Part shown: one piece after another, positions 9,886-18,244 of the stretch | Numbering within the stretch: position 1 is the first letter of the stretch | Layout of the letters: each line of letters begins with the position of its first letter | Assembly (NCBI RefSeq): GCF_900111495.1 | Contig: NZ_FOIU01000001.1 | Span: 124,001-188,000 of the forward strand | Length of the DNA stretch: 64,000 nucleotides | From: Chryseobacterium wanjuense | GTDB lineage: Bacteria; Bacteroidota; Bacteroidia; Flavobacteriales; Weeksellaceae | Reading direction: 5' to 3' | The notes under the pieces: generated by a model | What the model was told of the DNA's origin: nothing | Seen by the model: only the letters and a program-made list of their open reading frames with translations | Database searches by the model: none | Made by a program: the position numbers and the translations under genes

Positions 9886-10752
9886 ATGAGAAAAATTTTT
9901 ACTTTTATCGGATTCGTTTCGGTAATTGCATTTGCGAATGCTCAGATTGTTATCAGTGAAATTTATGGTGGAGGGGGAAATTCGGGATCAACACTGAAAA
10001 ATGATTACGTAGTCTTGAAAAATATTGGTTCGGCTACAGCTTCATTAACGGGCGCAACATTACAGTATGCTCCTGCAGCAGGAACTTTTACGCAATATCA
10101 TACATTACCCAATATTACTTTAAATCCGGGACAAACCTACCTGATTCAGGAAGCGACAGGAGGTGGAGGAACAGTCGATCTCCCGACTCCCGATTTTATT
10201 GCGACCACAGTCGTTAACTTTGACGGAAGCCCAAATCCTTCTGTAGGAATCGGGATTGCCGTCACTTCAGGGAAAATTGTCATAGCCAATAATAATGTTC
10301 AGGTTACCGGACCAACAAGCACAAATGTTGTAGATTTTGTGGGATACGGTACTGCAGCCAATCAATATGAAGGTCCGGGACCGGCGCCTTCTCCTACAAC
10401 AACAACGGCTATTAAAAGAATTTCCGGGGATACCAATAATAATACGGTAGACTTTACAACCGGTGCTGCCAATCCGATCAATTCTACGGGAGGTACACTG
10501 GCGATTTCTGATGTTGATTTTAATTATTCAAAATTCCATTTTATTCAAAATTCTTTTGTGAAAGAGAATGAAATAATTTTTGGAGGCGAGATTAATGACG
10601 TGAAAGTGTATAATATGTATGGTCAGGTTGTAAAATACGCACCTACCAGATCTTCCTATTCTTTGGATGTCACAGAATTGCCAAAAGGAAATTATATTGT
10701 AACAGGAACTATTAATAATGAACCTGTTTCGCAGAAAATTTTAAAAGATTAA
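9886..10752 (+). CDS. Lamin-tail-domain protein with T9SS type A sorting domain
   Basis: A 288-residue secreted protein. A short signal peptide (to about residue 20, ...AFANAQ) is followed at once by IVISEIYGGGGNSG and a body matching the lamin tail domain (LTD). LTD is an Ig-like fold common in secreted bacterial proteins and nucleases. NDYVVLKNIG, LNPGQTYLIQEA and NVVDFVGYGTA are characteristic strands. The last 75 residues are a T9SS sorting domain ending SQKILKD, nearly the same as in the gene before it. No nuclease domain is attached. It may act in surface binding, which is inference. Confidence 0.85.
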   Translation: MRKIFTFIGFVSVIAFANAQIVISEIYGGGGNSGSTLKNDYVVLKNIGSATASLTGATLQYAPAAGTFTQYHTLPNITLNPGQTYLIQEATGGGGTVDLPTPDFIATTVVNFDGSPNPSVGIGIAVTSGKIVIANNNVQVTGPTSTNVVDFVGYGTAANQYEGPGPAPSPTTTTAIKRISGDTNNNTVDFTTGAANPINSTGGTLAISDVDFNYSKFHFIQNSFVKENEIIFGGEINDVKVYNMYGQVVKYAPTRSSYSLDVTELPKGNYIVTGTINNEPVSQKILKD

Positions 10753-10781
10753 GTAAGTTAATTAATCATATAAGTTCAAAG

Positions 10782-10816
10782 AAACAGTTGTACGAATTGT
10801 ACAGCTGTTTTTTTAG
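10782..10816 (+). terminator. Intrinsic terminator after the LTD protein
   Basis: A 12-bp stem AAACAGTTGTAC / GTACAGCTGTTT with a GAATT loop is followed by a T run on the plus strand. It overlaps the last bases of the convergent 938-residue gene. Confidence 0.85.
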
Positions 10817-13629
10817 TACCAACCTCTTCTTGCCGCATTAATAATGGAACTTAGGTTGAGAACAAGCGTATACCTGATTCTTTTTGCATAGTCTTTGAAC
10901 CCGGGCTCAAAACCTAAAGAAGATTGTATCGGGAAATAAATCTCAAGGAAATCCGGAATTACCCGCACTTTTACCCCACTGTCCCAAATAAATTTGGTCG
11001 CCTGGTTTTTATTATCATAAATACCTGCATCGGCATACACATGGAAAATTTTCCAGACACTTGTATCGAGGTTGACGGAAGTAATCCATTTATTTACACT
11101 TCCCGGAATGAAAGATTTAAAACCACCATCAGCCAAAATAAACTGCTGAGATAAAATCCCGCCGGTTGCACTTTGTCCCAAAAGGTTATAAGAAAAAGAA
11201 TAATCTGAAACTCTTGAAATACCGTAGTTGAAGGTATTATTTCGTGTTTCATTCCTTACAAAATATCCTGCAAACAATCGTACACTCAGTTTTTGCCTTG
11301 GTGCAAATTCCCAACGGTAGAATCCTTCTGCTGTAATTTTGTTGAAATCTTCCATCCATTGTGTACTTACGCTTAAACTTTTTTCGTGAATACTTTGGCT
11401 GTCAGAATATCCATAACCGGCACTCCACAAATTATATTTGCCATAATCGTTCTTGGCAATCATTGCAGGGCTCAGATCTCTTTCAAAATAATTGTAAGAA
11501 AGAGCGATTCCACGGCTTACCGTACTTCTCGGATTTTTTCTGAAATTAATAGTTGAATACAATGAAGCTTTTCGATATGCCAGATCATAATCATAATGAA
11601 AATAAGAACCTGAAACTCCGAAAGTAAGGCTTCTAAAGATACTTTCTGCAGGCAGGAAAGAGTAGGAGACTGCTCCCGAACCTGTAAGTTTTCCCGTCCC
11701 CGTACTGTATGTAGGCGTGATGGAATACAAGAATTTCTGATCAAAAAAAGACTGATTTTTAAAATTAAATCCAATCAAAAATTTATCATAAGTATTATTA
11801 AAACGAACTCTTGGGCTTATATAAATTTCATTAAACTCAGGGTTTGGGATGTCTTTGATCAGTTTTAGCTTGATCTTTTTGGCATTTGAGAAGAACCCTT
11901 TTGCATACAGAAAATTATCCCTGTATTTTGATTCGGGGAAAATGTAATCGTTATTCAGCGTGATTTTGTAAATATCCAGCGCCGGAATAGAAAATGTTTT
12001 AGATTTTTCGTTTTCTTCGTTTTCTACCCAATATTCTTTTTTATCGCCTTCTTGTGTTTCAGTTTGTAGCTTAACAGGAATATTTGCTAAAGTATTTTTC
12101 TGAATTTTAATATTTAAAGAATCATTTTCTTTTTTGAATTTTCTTAATTTAAAATTAACCCTGTTCTTATGTTCCAAAAAATTGGATAAATAGGAAGTTC
12201 TCTTATCCTTTTCTGCAAGTTCTTTAATGAAATCTCTCGGATCGACTTGTTTGTCGGTGTTTTTTGCAATGAAATTCTGAACCAATTGATCAAAATTTTC
12301 ATAGCCCATTTTGTCCGCAGAATAATTGAATAGGCTTCCTGTTTCAAAACTGCTGATCGCCATGTCATTAAAATTACTCAAAACAGTATATTTTTCAGCA
12401 ATTTTCTGATCTAAGTTTTGGGACATGATGTATTGATACGCCAAACCGTAACGATCAATAAGTTTTACATTTGAAGCATGGAATAATTTCAATGGTTTTA
12501 CACCGAAAACTTTCGTTTCAGGTAAAGCGCCCAATAATTTTGTATCAGGATAAAATTTCTTTAAATATTGAATTTCAAGGTAAGATTTTAACCCATTTTT
12601 AAACCAATGATAATCTTGTTTATCGGTAATAATGCTTTCGTCTAAAACTTTTTTAGCAATAATTCCGAAATAATCAAGGTCGGTTTTTTCTGCATCGGTA
12701 AAAAGCTGGAATCTGAATTTCCAGAAACTGATGTCATTATTTCCGAAAAAATCTTCTTTCCCTCTGAATTTATCAGAAATAAAAATTCTTTCCGGGATAA
12801 AACCGATTCTTTCTTTAATAAATTTTAAATGTAAGGGAAGATAAAATTCCAGGTTTTGCTTCTCTTCAGGACGCAAATTGTACCCGAATTTCACTTCGGT
12901 ATTAACGTCTGAAGTATTAATTTTTATTGATGGATATTCGTTTTCTGAAATTAAAAACTCAGGATCGGAATCCAGATATCCTTTGAAGGAGTTCATCTGA
13001 ATCTGCTGCAGATTACTTTCAATAAAATAATTCACAGGAAGATCGAAATTCACTGTCCAGTATGTGTTGAAGCTTACCGATTCTTCAATATCATGGTAAT
13101 CTCTCTTGGAAATATTGTCCGGATCAAAGCGATCCGGAACAATAAAGAAATATTTTAGAGCGATGCTTTTATCAGAAGTTCCGTATCCTGTAAATTTTTT
13201 ATCAGGAAGCTGAATCTGATACTGCAGATGGAGTTTTATTTTTTCTCCGGGTTTTAAAACTTCTTTTAAAGGAAGGAAGAAATTCTCATCAGAAATATCG
13301 CTGACAATAATTTCCTGATCCGGATTTTTTATTTGTAAGTTCAGCAGTTTTCCGAGTTCTTCTTTTTTAGCAAAATGAAGATCCGTATTTCTGTCTTCAA
13401 GTTTTCTGTAAACGAGTGAAGTTCCTCTTCTGTTATACGCTGAAACCCAGTTTAAAAGCTTTATTGTATTTAAATCTTTTCCCGAATTGTTGTAATACAC
13501 CAGATCCTGATTGACGTCCAGCGTTTTTTTATCTGAAGACAATCTGGCTTCAATATAAATGCTGTCCTTCTGTGCAGAAACTTCTGCAACACCCAGAAAC
13601 AAAATAAAATAGATACTAAGCTTTTTCAA
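10813..13629 (-). CDS. M1-peptidase-like protein with C-terminal beta-barrel; zinc motif not seen
   Basis: A 938-residue exported protein with a signal peptide (MKKLSIYFILFLGVAEVSAQ). Residues about 20-290 resemble the N-terminal beta-domain of M1 aminopeptidases (VYYNNSGKDLNTIKLLNW, LKPGEKIKLHLQYQIQLPDKKFTGYG). Residues about 290-480 look like the helical catalytic domain, where WFKNGLKSYLEIQYL corresponds to the usual 'WLxEGLxxY' stretch. I cannot find HExxH upstream of it, so peptidase activity is doubtful. From about residue 590 onward the sequence is beta-strands resembling an outer-membrane barrel (ISPRVRFNNTYDKFLIGFNF ... YTLVLNLSSIINAARRGWY). Likely role: an envelope protein of the inactive-protease type. 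This is inference. Confidence 0.65.
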   Translation of the reverse strand: MKKLSIYFILFLGVAEVSAQKDSIYIEARLSSDKKTLDVNQDLVYYNNSGKDLNTIKLLNWVSAYNRRGTSLVYRKLEDRNTDLHFAKKEELGKLLNLQIKNPDQEIIVSDISDENFFLPLKEVLKPGEKIKLHLQYQIQLPDKKFTGYGTSDKSIALKYFFIVPDRFDPDNISKRDYHDIEESVSFNTYWTVNFDLPVNYFIESNLQQIQMNSFKGYLDSDPEFLISENEYPSIKINTSDVNTEVKFGYNLRPEEKQNLEFYLPLHLKFIKERIGFIPERIFISDKFRGKEDFFGNNDISFWKFRFQLFTDAEKTDLDYFGIIAKKVLDESIITDKQDYHWFKNGLKSYLEIQYLKKFYPDTKLLGALPETKVFGVKPLKLFHASNVKLIDRYGLAYQYIMSQNLDQKIAEKYTVLSNFNDMAISSFETGSLFNYSADKMGYENFDQLVQNFIAKNTDKQVDPRDFIKELAEKDKRTSYLSNFLEHKNRVNFKLRKFKKENDSLNIKIQKNTLANIPVKLQTETQEGDKKEYWVENEENEKSKTFSIPALDIYKITLNNDYIFPESKYRDNFLYAKGFFSNAKKIKLKLIKDIPNPEFNEIYISPRVRFNNTYDKFLIGFNFKNQSFFDQKFLYSITPTYSTGTGKLTGSGAVSYSFLPAESIFRSLTFGVSGSYFHYDYDLAYRKASLYSTINFRKNPRSTVSRGIALSYNYFERDLSPAMIAKNDYGKYNLWSAGYGYSDSQSIHEKSLSVSTQWMEDFNKITAEGFYRWEFAPRQKLSVRLFAGYFVRNETRNNTFNYGISRVSDYSFSYNLLGQSATGGILSQQFILADGGFKSFIPGSVNKWITSVNLDTSVWKIFHVYADAGIYDNKNQATKFIWDSGVKVRVIPDFLEIYFPIQSSLGFEPGFKDYAKRIRYTLVLNLSSIINAARRGWY

Positions 13630-13688
13630 TTATTTGTGATAAAGTGCCAAATATAACTTATTTTGTTTACACTTCGACTGATTTTAAT

Positions 13689-15068
13689 TTAACTTTGAAT
13701 TACTTTTTTGTCTAAAGAATTTAAATAAGCGTTCCACCCTTCATTTTTATAAGTAATCGCTGCTTCTGCAGGGTTTTCTGCTTTATAAATTCCTCTTCCT
13801 ACGATGATGAAATCTGAGTGCAGTGTTTTGAAAACATGCTCAGGTGTGTTGTATTGCTGCCCTTTTCCATCGCCGGAATCTGCCAGATTTACTCCCGGAG
13901 TGAATAATAACATCTCTTCCGGAAGCGGGTTCTGAGAAACTCCTCCGATCACATTTGGATGAGATAAAGCCACTTTTAAAGCTTCTTCTCTGTAGCTGTT
14001 TGTCGTTAAAGTTCCTTTTGAAGACATCCCGATAATGGCAACTACGCCTACATTTTTGAAGCAGTCTAAAGATTCAAAACCTCCAATTACCTGTGAAGTG
14101 ACGAAATCTGCCCAATCTGTAATCTTGAAAACTCCGCTTGTAAACTGAAGCTCCTGTGTATTTCCGATGTCTGCAAATTTTCTGTCTTCCATTAATAAGA
14201 AGTTGTGTTTTGCAGCCAATGCTTTCAATGGAGTGATTGTTTTATCGTATTCGAAATCAGAAATGATATCGATATGTGTTTTTAATGCAATGACGTGCGG
14301 ACCTACTTTTTCAGCAAGATCCAATAATTCCTGAGTCGTGGTAACATCTGCAGAAGCAATTAAATTCGATTGTTTTGCCAATGCAGTCTCTAATAATTTT
14401 TTAGAAACGGAATGCTGAGCATTATTAAGTTTCTGCTCGTAAGAAGATCTCGTTTTTTCTTCAAACTGGATGTGGTTTCCCTGTAAGAAATCCTGAATTC
14501 TTTTTACTTCATCATCACTTAATTCCCCATTTTCCTGAAGAATTTCGCAAACTTCTGAAATATTGAAAAGTGTATGAACTCTGAAGCCTTTGCTTTCCAG
14601 AAGCTGTTTTCCGCCTTGCTCTCTATCCAGAACTACAACGATGTCAGCTACTTTGATGTCTTCCTGCTCGATTTCAGCAATGGTTTCGATCAAAGATTTT
14701 CCGGAAGTAATTACGTCTTCTACCAAAAGACAGTTTTGTCCTTTCTGGTAAATACCTTCGATCATTTTTTTAGTACCGTATTCTTTGGCTTCTTTTCTTT
14801 TGATAATCAATGGGATATAGCTTTCCAGAGACATTGCCGTAGCCATCGGAAGCGCAGCATAAGGAACCCCGCAGATCAGATCAAAATTGTCTAATGGAAG
14901 CATTTCCAATAAATAATTTGCCAGATTTTTCAAAATTTTAGGATCTGAAGCTAAAGGTCTTAAATCTACGTAAAACGGACTTTCAATACCGCTTTTCAAT
15001 GTAAATCTTCCGAATTTGATGATACCAAGCTTGTAGCATTCCAAAAAGAATTCTTTTTTACTTTCCAT
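13689..15068 (-). CDS. Bifunctional orotate phosphoribosyltransferase / OMP decarboxylase (UMP synthase fusion)
   Basis: One chain carries the last two steps of pyrimidine synthesis, orotate to OMP to UMP. Residues 1 to about 205 are PyrE, with the substrate loop FTLKSGIESPFYVDLR and the PRPP motif LLVEDVITSGKSLIE. Residues about 215-459 are PyrF. The catalytic motif EDRKFADIGNT near residue 290 is the form seen in fungal and animal enzymes. GVSQNPLPEEMLLFTPGVNL and IIVGRGIYKA close the barrel. The order PyrE-PyrF equals eukaryotic UMPS. Most bacteria use two separate proteins and a PyrF with other motifs. No other pyr gene is nearby. Confidence 0.93.
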   Translation of the reverse strand: MESKKEFFLECYKLGIIKFGRFTLKSGIESPFYVDLRPLASDPKILKNLANYLLEMLPLDNFDLICGVPYAALPMATAMSLESYIPLIIKRKEAKEYGTKKMIEGIYQKGQNCLLVEDVITSGKSLIETIAEIEQEDIKVADIVVVLDREQGGKQLLESKGFRVHTLFNISEVCEILQENGELSDDEVKRIQDFLQGNHIQFEEKTRSSYEQKLNNAQHSVSKKLLETALAKQSNLIASADVTTTQELLDLAEKVGPHVIALKTHIDIISDFEYDKTITPLKALAAKHNFLLMEDRKFADIGNTQELQFTSGVFKITDWADFVTSQVIGGFESLDCFKNVGVVAIIGMSSKGTLTTNSYREEALKVALSHPNVIGGVSQNPLPEEMLLFTPGVNLADSGDGKGQQYNTPEHVFKTLHSDFIIVGRGIYKAENPAEAAITYKNEGWNAYLNSLDKKVIQS

Positions 15069-15480
15069 TATTTTTTATTAGATGTTGCAAATTTAAGGAA
15101 ATGATGTTAAATGTCAATTGTGAATTTTGCTTTGCGGATGAATAGTGAGTTTTTAAACACGAATCACGCAAATATTTTCACAAATAAACACAAATATCTG
15201 CGAGAGAATTTTTTTTAACGCAAATATTTTTATTTAAATGGGCAAAGAAAAATCAACAAGTTGATTTGATGAAGCTTTGCCGTTAGCTTCGTGCAGCAAA
15301 TTTATTTGTCTTAGCTTGCTCAAAAGAATTTTATTTTTAAAAAAAACTTTGCGTTTAATTAATAGAACACAAACATCTGCATAGTCAACGAAATCTGCGA
15401 GAGACATTTAATCTCAATATTTTAAAACTCACTGCGAAGCAAATTGATCATTACCCATTCACTTTTAAAATATTTCACAA
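15069..15480. other. Intergenic stretch with dispersed repeats
   Basis: There is no credible gene here. It holds a segment around 15115-15160 (GTGAATTTTGCTTTGCGGATG, with a related inverted segment at 57335-57370), an inverted-end repeat at 15215-15357, and flanking ATCTGCGAGAG motifs at about 15196 and 15391. Confidence 0.6.
15215..15357. repeat. Dispersed repeat with inverted ends, copy A
   Basis: The ends are AACGCAAAT (15217-15225) and CTTTGCGTT (15347-15355), an imperfect inverted repeat. Inside are GGGCAAAG paired with CTTTGCC, and the palindrome ATCAACAAGTTGAT. A second copy lies at 44931-45070. Neither copy codes for protein. Confidence 0.7.
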
Positions 15481-15508
15481 AAAAACCATCTTTAAAGGAT
15501 GGCTTTTT
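15481..15508 (-). terminator. Intrinsic terminator after the DUF1232 gene
   Basis: A short GC stem (CCATC / GATGG) with T runs on both sides. On the minus strand it lies just beyond the stop at 15511. Confidence 0.6.
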
Positions 15509-15510
15509 AT

Positions 15511-15858
15511 TTATTTTACAATTTCGGCGTCGATTACTTTCATGTTGCCCGAGTTGTACTTTTGCTCGGCTTCCCAAAGCAGGAATTTATCTACTTCCCT
15601 GATGAGTTTAGGGATTGCTAACGATAAAATCGCAAGGTCATCCAAGACTCCGATCACAGGAACGGCAACTTCCGGCAGAAGATCTATCGGGGAGATCACG
15701 TATAAAAGTCCCAGTAACGGCAAAATAACATCAATGGATTTTACTGGATATTGTCCTTTTTTCCACATTTTTACCATTCTGAAAATATCAGGAATTTTTT
15801 TTACGAAACCTTTGTGAGCGATGGCTTCCTTCGCCAAGTTTAATTTTGAGTACTTCAT
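15511..15858 (-). CDS. DUF1232 (YkvA family) protein
   Basis: A 115-residue protein of the DUF1232 family. Its hallmark is a hydrophobic stretch containing YVISPIDLLPEVAVPVIGVLDDLAIL (here residues about 50-80), and basic residues surround this core. The family is small, often membrane-associated, and of unknown biochemical function. It sits alone between the UMP synthase and the thioredoxin genes, transcribed in their direction, with its own terminator. Confidence 0.85.
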   Translation of the reverse strand: MKYSKLNLAKEAIAHKGFVKKIPDIFRMVKMWKKGQYPVKSIDVILPLLGLLYVISPIDLLPEVAVPVIGVLDDLAILSLAIPKLIREVDKFLLWEAEQKYNSGNMKVIDAEIVK

Positions 15859-15940
15859 TTTGTGTTTAGTTTTAAATAATTTTTCAACTCTTTAAAATTC
15901 GCAAATTTTATACCAACTAATTATAAAATTTAGTTAAAAA

Positions 15941-16480
15941 TTATTTTATGATATTATCAATGAATTGATGAGTAGACTCTGTGTTCCAATCTCTTGATGC
16001 ATCTTCCTTGATTAAAATTCTTCCGTTTTTATCCAAAAGATAGGTTGTAGGGAAAACTTTCGGTAATATTTTCTCAGAAATAGGGCTTTGAGCAATATAA
16101 ACAGGAACGTTATAATTGTTTTCTTTTAAAAATTTTCTTACTGCATCTTCCTTGTCATTCATCGCGATCAATACAAAATCGACATGATCTTTTCTGGTAT
16201 CATATAATTTCTGGATAGATGGCCATTCTTTTCTGCACGGAGGACACCATGTTCCCCAAAAATTCAGGAAAACGGCTTTACCCTTGAAATTTTTCAGATT
16301 CGTATTAGGAACATTGATTCCCTGAAGCTCAACATCGTAATCTTCATCACTTACATGAACTGCATTTTCAATCGTTGCGATCGGGAAGAAAGTATCCTGT
16401 AATTTTTCCTTTACGCCCGGAACAAATGCAATCACTCCGATAATTACGATTAATACAAGGTAGATGATATTTTTTTTCAT
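15941..16480 (-). CDS. TlpA-like membrane-anchored thioredoxin
   Basis: A 179-residue envelope thiol oxidoreductase. An N-terminal hydrophobic segment (residues 4-21, IIYLVLIVIIGVIAFVPG) anchors it with the domain outside the inner membrane. The thioredoxin fold spans about 50-178, with the active site WCPPC (C79, C82) and the cis-proline region KVFPTTYLLD. Such proteins reduce cysteines in cytochrome c or in periplasmic partners. The next gene upstream on the same strand also has a thioredoxin fold, so they may form a unit. Confidence 0.88.
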   Translation of the reverse strand: MKKNIIYLVLIVIIGVIAFVPGVKEKLQDTFFPIATIENAVHVSDEDYDVELQGINVPNTNLKNFKGKAVFLNFWGTWCPPCRKEWPSIQKLYDTRKDHVDFVLIAMNDKEDAVRKFLKENNYNVPVYIAQSPISEKILPKVFPTTYLLDKNGRILIKEDASRDWNTESTHQFIDNIIK

Positions 16481-16544
16481 TTTTACTTTTTGATAAAAAA
16501 TTATTTTAAACTGCGAAGGATTTATATTTTAATTGTGAATAAAA

Positions 16545-17108
16545 TTACAACAATTCTAAAATCTCCTGAACCGCATCTTTCCCCCTGTTTTTAGCATAAT
16601 AAATCTGAAGATCATTATAGAATGTATCTTTTGGATAGGCTTCAGGATCGGCTTTATATTTCATTAACAATTCTTTTCCGTATTTTGGACGTGGTCCCCA
16701 AGAATTTTTTACGTTAAAATCTTTATCCAGAATAATAACTTTCGGAATTGATTCTGTTCCGTTGGTTAAAAATTGATTAATTAAACTTTTATCACTGTCT
16801 CTAAGGAAAATTTTCACTTCGTTTTTGCCTTCGAAAAACTTAACCAAAGCAGGAACAGTCGAGCTTGCGTCACCACACCACACTTCAGAAATAATTAAAA
16901 TTTTTCCGTCAAAGTTTTTGGATTCGAGTTCTTTTAACTGATCTTCATCCGGAACATACTTTTTCAGGGTTCTTTCAATTCTCTGAAGTCCCAGTTCGTA
17001 ATATTGTTTATAATCGGTTTCCTGTTGAGATGCAGGATTTGCTAATCTTTGTTTTCCAATTTCAAGATATTCCTCGAAAAAGATACTTTTATCCCAGTAA
17101 TTTTTCAT
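16545..17108 (-). CDS. Thioredoxin-family protein with a single active-site cysteine
   Basis: A cytoplasmic 187-residue protein of the thioredoxin-like family with an N-terminal helical extension. Residues about 45-165 show the fold (KILIISEVWCGDASSTVPALVKFF ... ESIPKVIILD). The usual CxxC is WCGD here, so only C78 remains. It cannot form the normal intramolecular disulfide and could act by a monothiol mechanism or as a binding protein. It begins 15 bases after the end of aroC on the same strand, so it is in the aroC transcript. Confidence 0.8.
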   Translation of the reverse strand: MKNYWDKSIFFEEYLEIGKQRLANPASQQETDYKQYYELGLQRIERTLKKYVPDEDQLKELESKNFDGKILIISEVWCGDASSTVPALVKFFEGKNEVKIFLRDSDKSLINQFLTNGTESIPKVIILDKDFNVKNSWGPRPKYGKELLMKYKADPEAYPKDTFYNDLQIYYAKNRGKDAVQEILELL

Positions 17109-17123
17109 TACTAAAAATTTATA

Positions 17124-18194
17124 TTAAAAATTATTGATGTTTCTTGTTTTATTAATCAGAAATAAATCTGCCAAAACGAAAGCTGCAAGACTTTCCACGA
17201 CAGGAACTGCTCTTGGAAGTACACAAGGATCGTGACGTCCTTTTCCTTCTACAATCACCGGATTTCCATCTTTGTCGACACTTTCCTGAGGCCTTAAAAT
17301 CGTCGCTATAGGTTTAAAAGCCACCCGGAAATAGATGTCCATTCCATTGGAAATTCCTCCCTGTATGCCTCCTGATAGATTGGATTTTGTCGTAAAATCT
17401 TCGTTGAAAAGATCATTATGTTCTTTTCCCGTCATTTTTGCGCCGCAGAAACCGCTTCCGTATTCAAAACCTTTTGCAGCATTGATGTTGAGCATTGCTT
17501 TTCCCAATTCTGCCTGAAGTTTTGAGAAAACCGGCTCGCCGATTCCCACCGGAACATTTTTGATGACACAAGTGATGGTTCCTCCGATCGTGTTGCCTTC
17601 TTTTTTGATCTCTTTGATTTTTTCGATCATTTTTTCGGCAGTTTCCGCATCAGGACAACGAACTTCATTGCTTTCCGTTTTTGAAAAATCTAAGGCCTGA
17701 TAAGGTTTTTCACAGAAAATCTCACCTACGGAAGAAACGTAAGCATTGATTTCAATATCTGACAAAAATTGTTTTGCTAAAGCTCCCGCAACTACCCAAT
17801 TCATGGTCTCTCTCGCAGAAGATTTTCCTCCGCCGCGATAATCTCTCAAACCATACTTCTGATCATATGTAAAATCTGCGTGACTCGGACGATACGATTT
17901 CGCAATATGATCATAATCTTTAGATTTCTGATTTTCGTTTTCGATGATAAAACCAATGGGAGTTCCTGTTGTTTTTCCTTCAAAAATTCCTGAAAGAAAC
18001 TGTACGGTGTCACTTTCTTTTCGTTGGGTCACAATCGCCGACTGCCCCGGTTTTCTGCGATCCAGCTCGTACTGAACTTTTTCGAAATCAACCGCTAAAC
18101 CTGCCGGAAAATTATTGATGATCCCACCGTAAGCCAGACCATGGCTTTCCCCAAATGTTGTAAGACTGAGAAGATTACCTAGAGTATTTAACAT
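17124..18194 (-). CDS. aroC: Chorismate synthase
   Basis: AroC removes phosphate from 5-enolpyruvylshikimate-3-phosphate with the help of reduced FMN to give chorismate, the branch point for aromatic amino acids, folate and menaquinone. The 356 residues match the family. Signatures are TTFGESHG at residues 12-19, [29 protein letters not shown] and [12 protein letters not shown]. Other shikimate genes are not in this window. Confidence 0.97.
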   Translation of the reverse strand: MLNTLGNLLSLTTFGESHGLAYGGIINNFPAGLAVDFEKVQYELDRRKPGQSAIVTQRKESDTVQFLSGIFEGKTTGTPIGFIIENENQKSKDYDHIAKSYRPSHADFTYDQKYGLRDYRGGGKSSARETMNWVVAGALAKQFLSDIEINAYVSSVGEIFCEKPYQALDFSKTESNEVRCPDAETAEKMIEKIKEIKKEGNTIGGTITCVIKNVPVGIGEPVFSKLQAELGKAMLNINAAKGFEYGSGFCGAKMTGKEHNDLFNEDFTTKSNLSGGIQGGISNGMDIYFRVAFKPIATILRPQESVDKDGNPVIVEGKGRHDPCVLPRAVPVVESLAAFVLADLFLINKTRNINNF

Positions 18195-18244
18195 GATACA
18201 AATTTACGGCTTTTTCTTCAGATAGAAAGCCCTCGAAATTTGTT

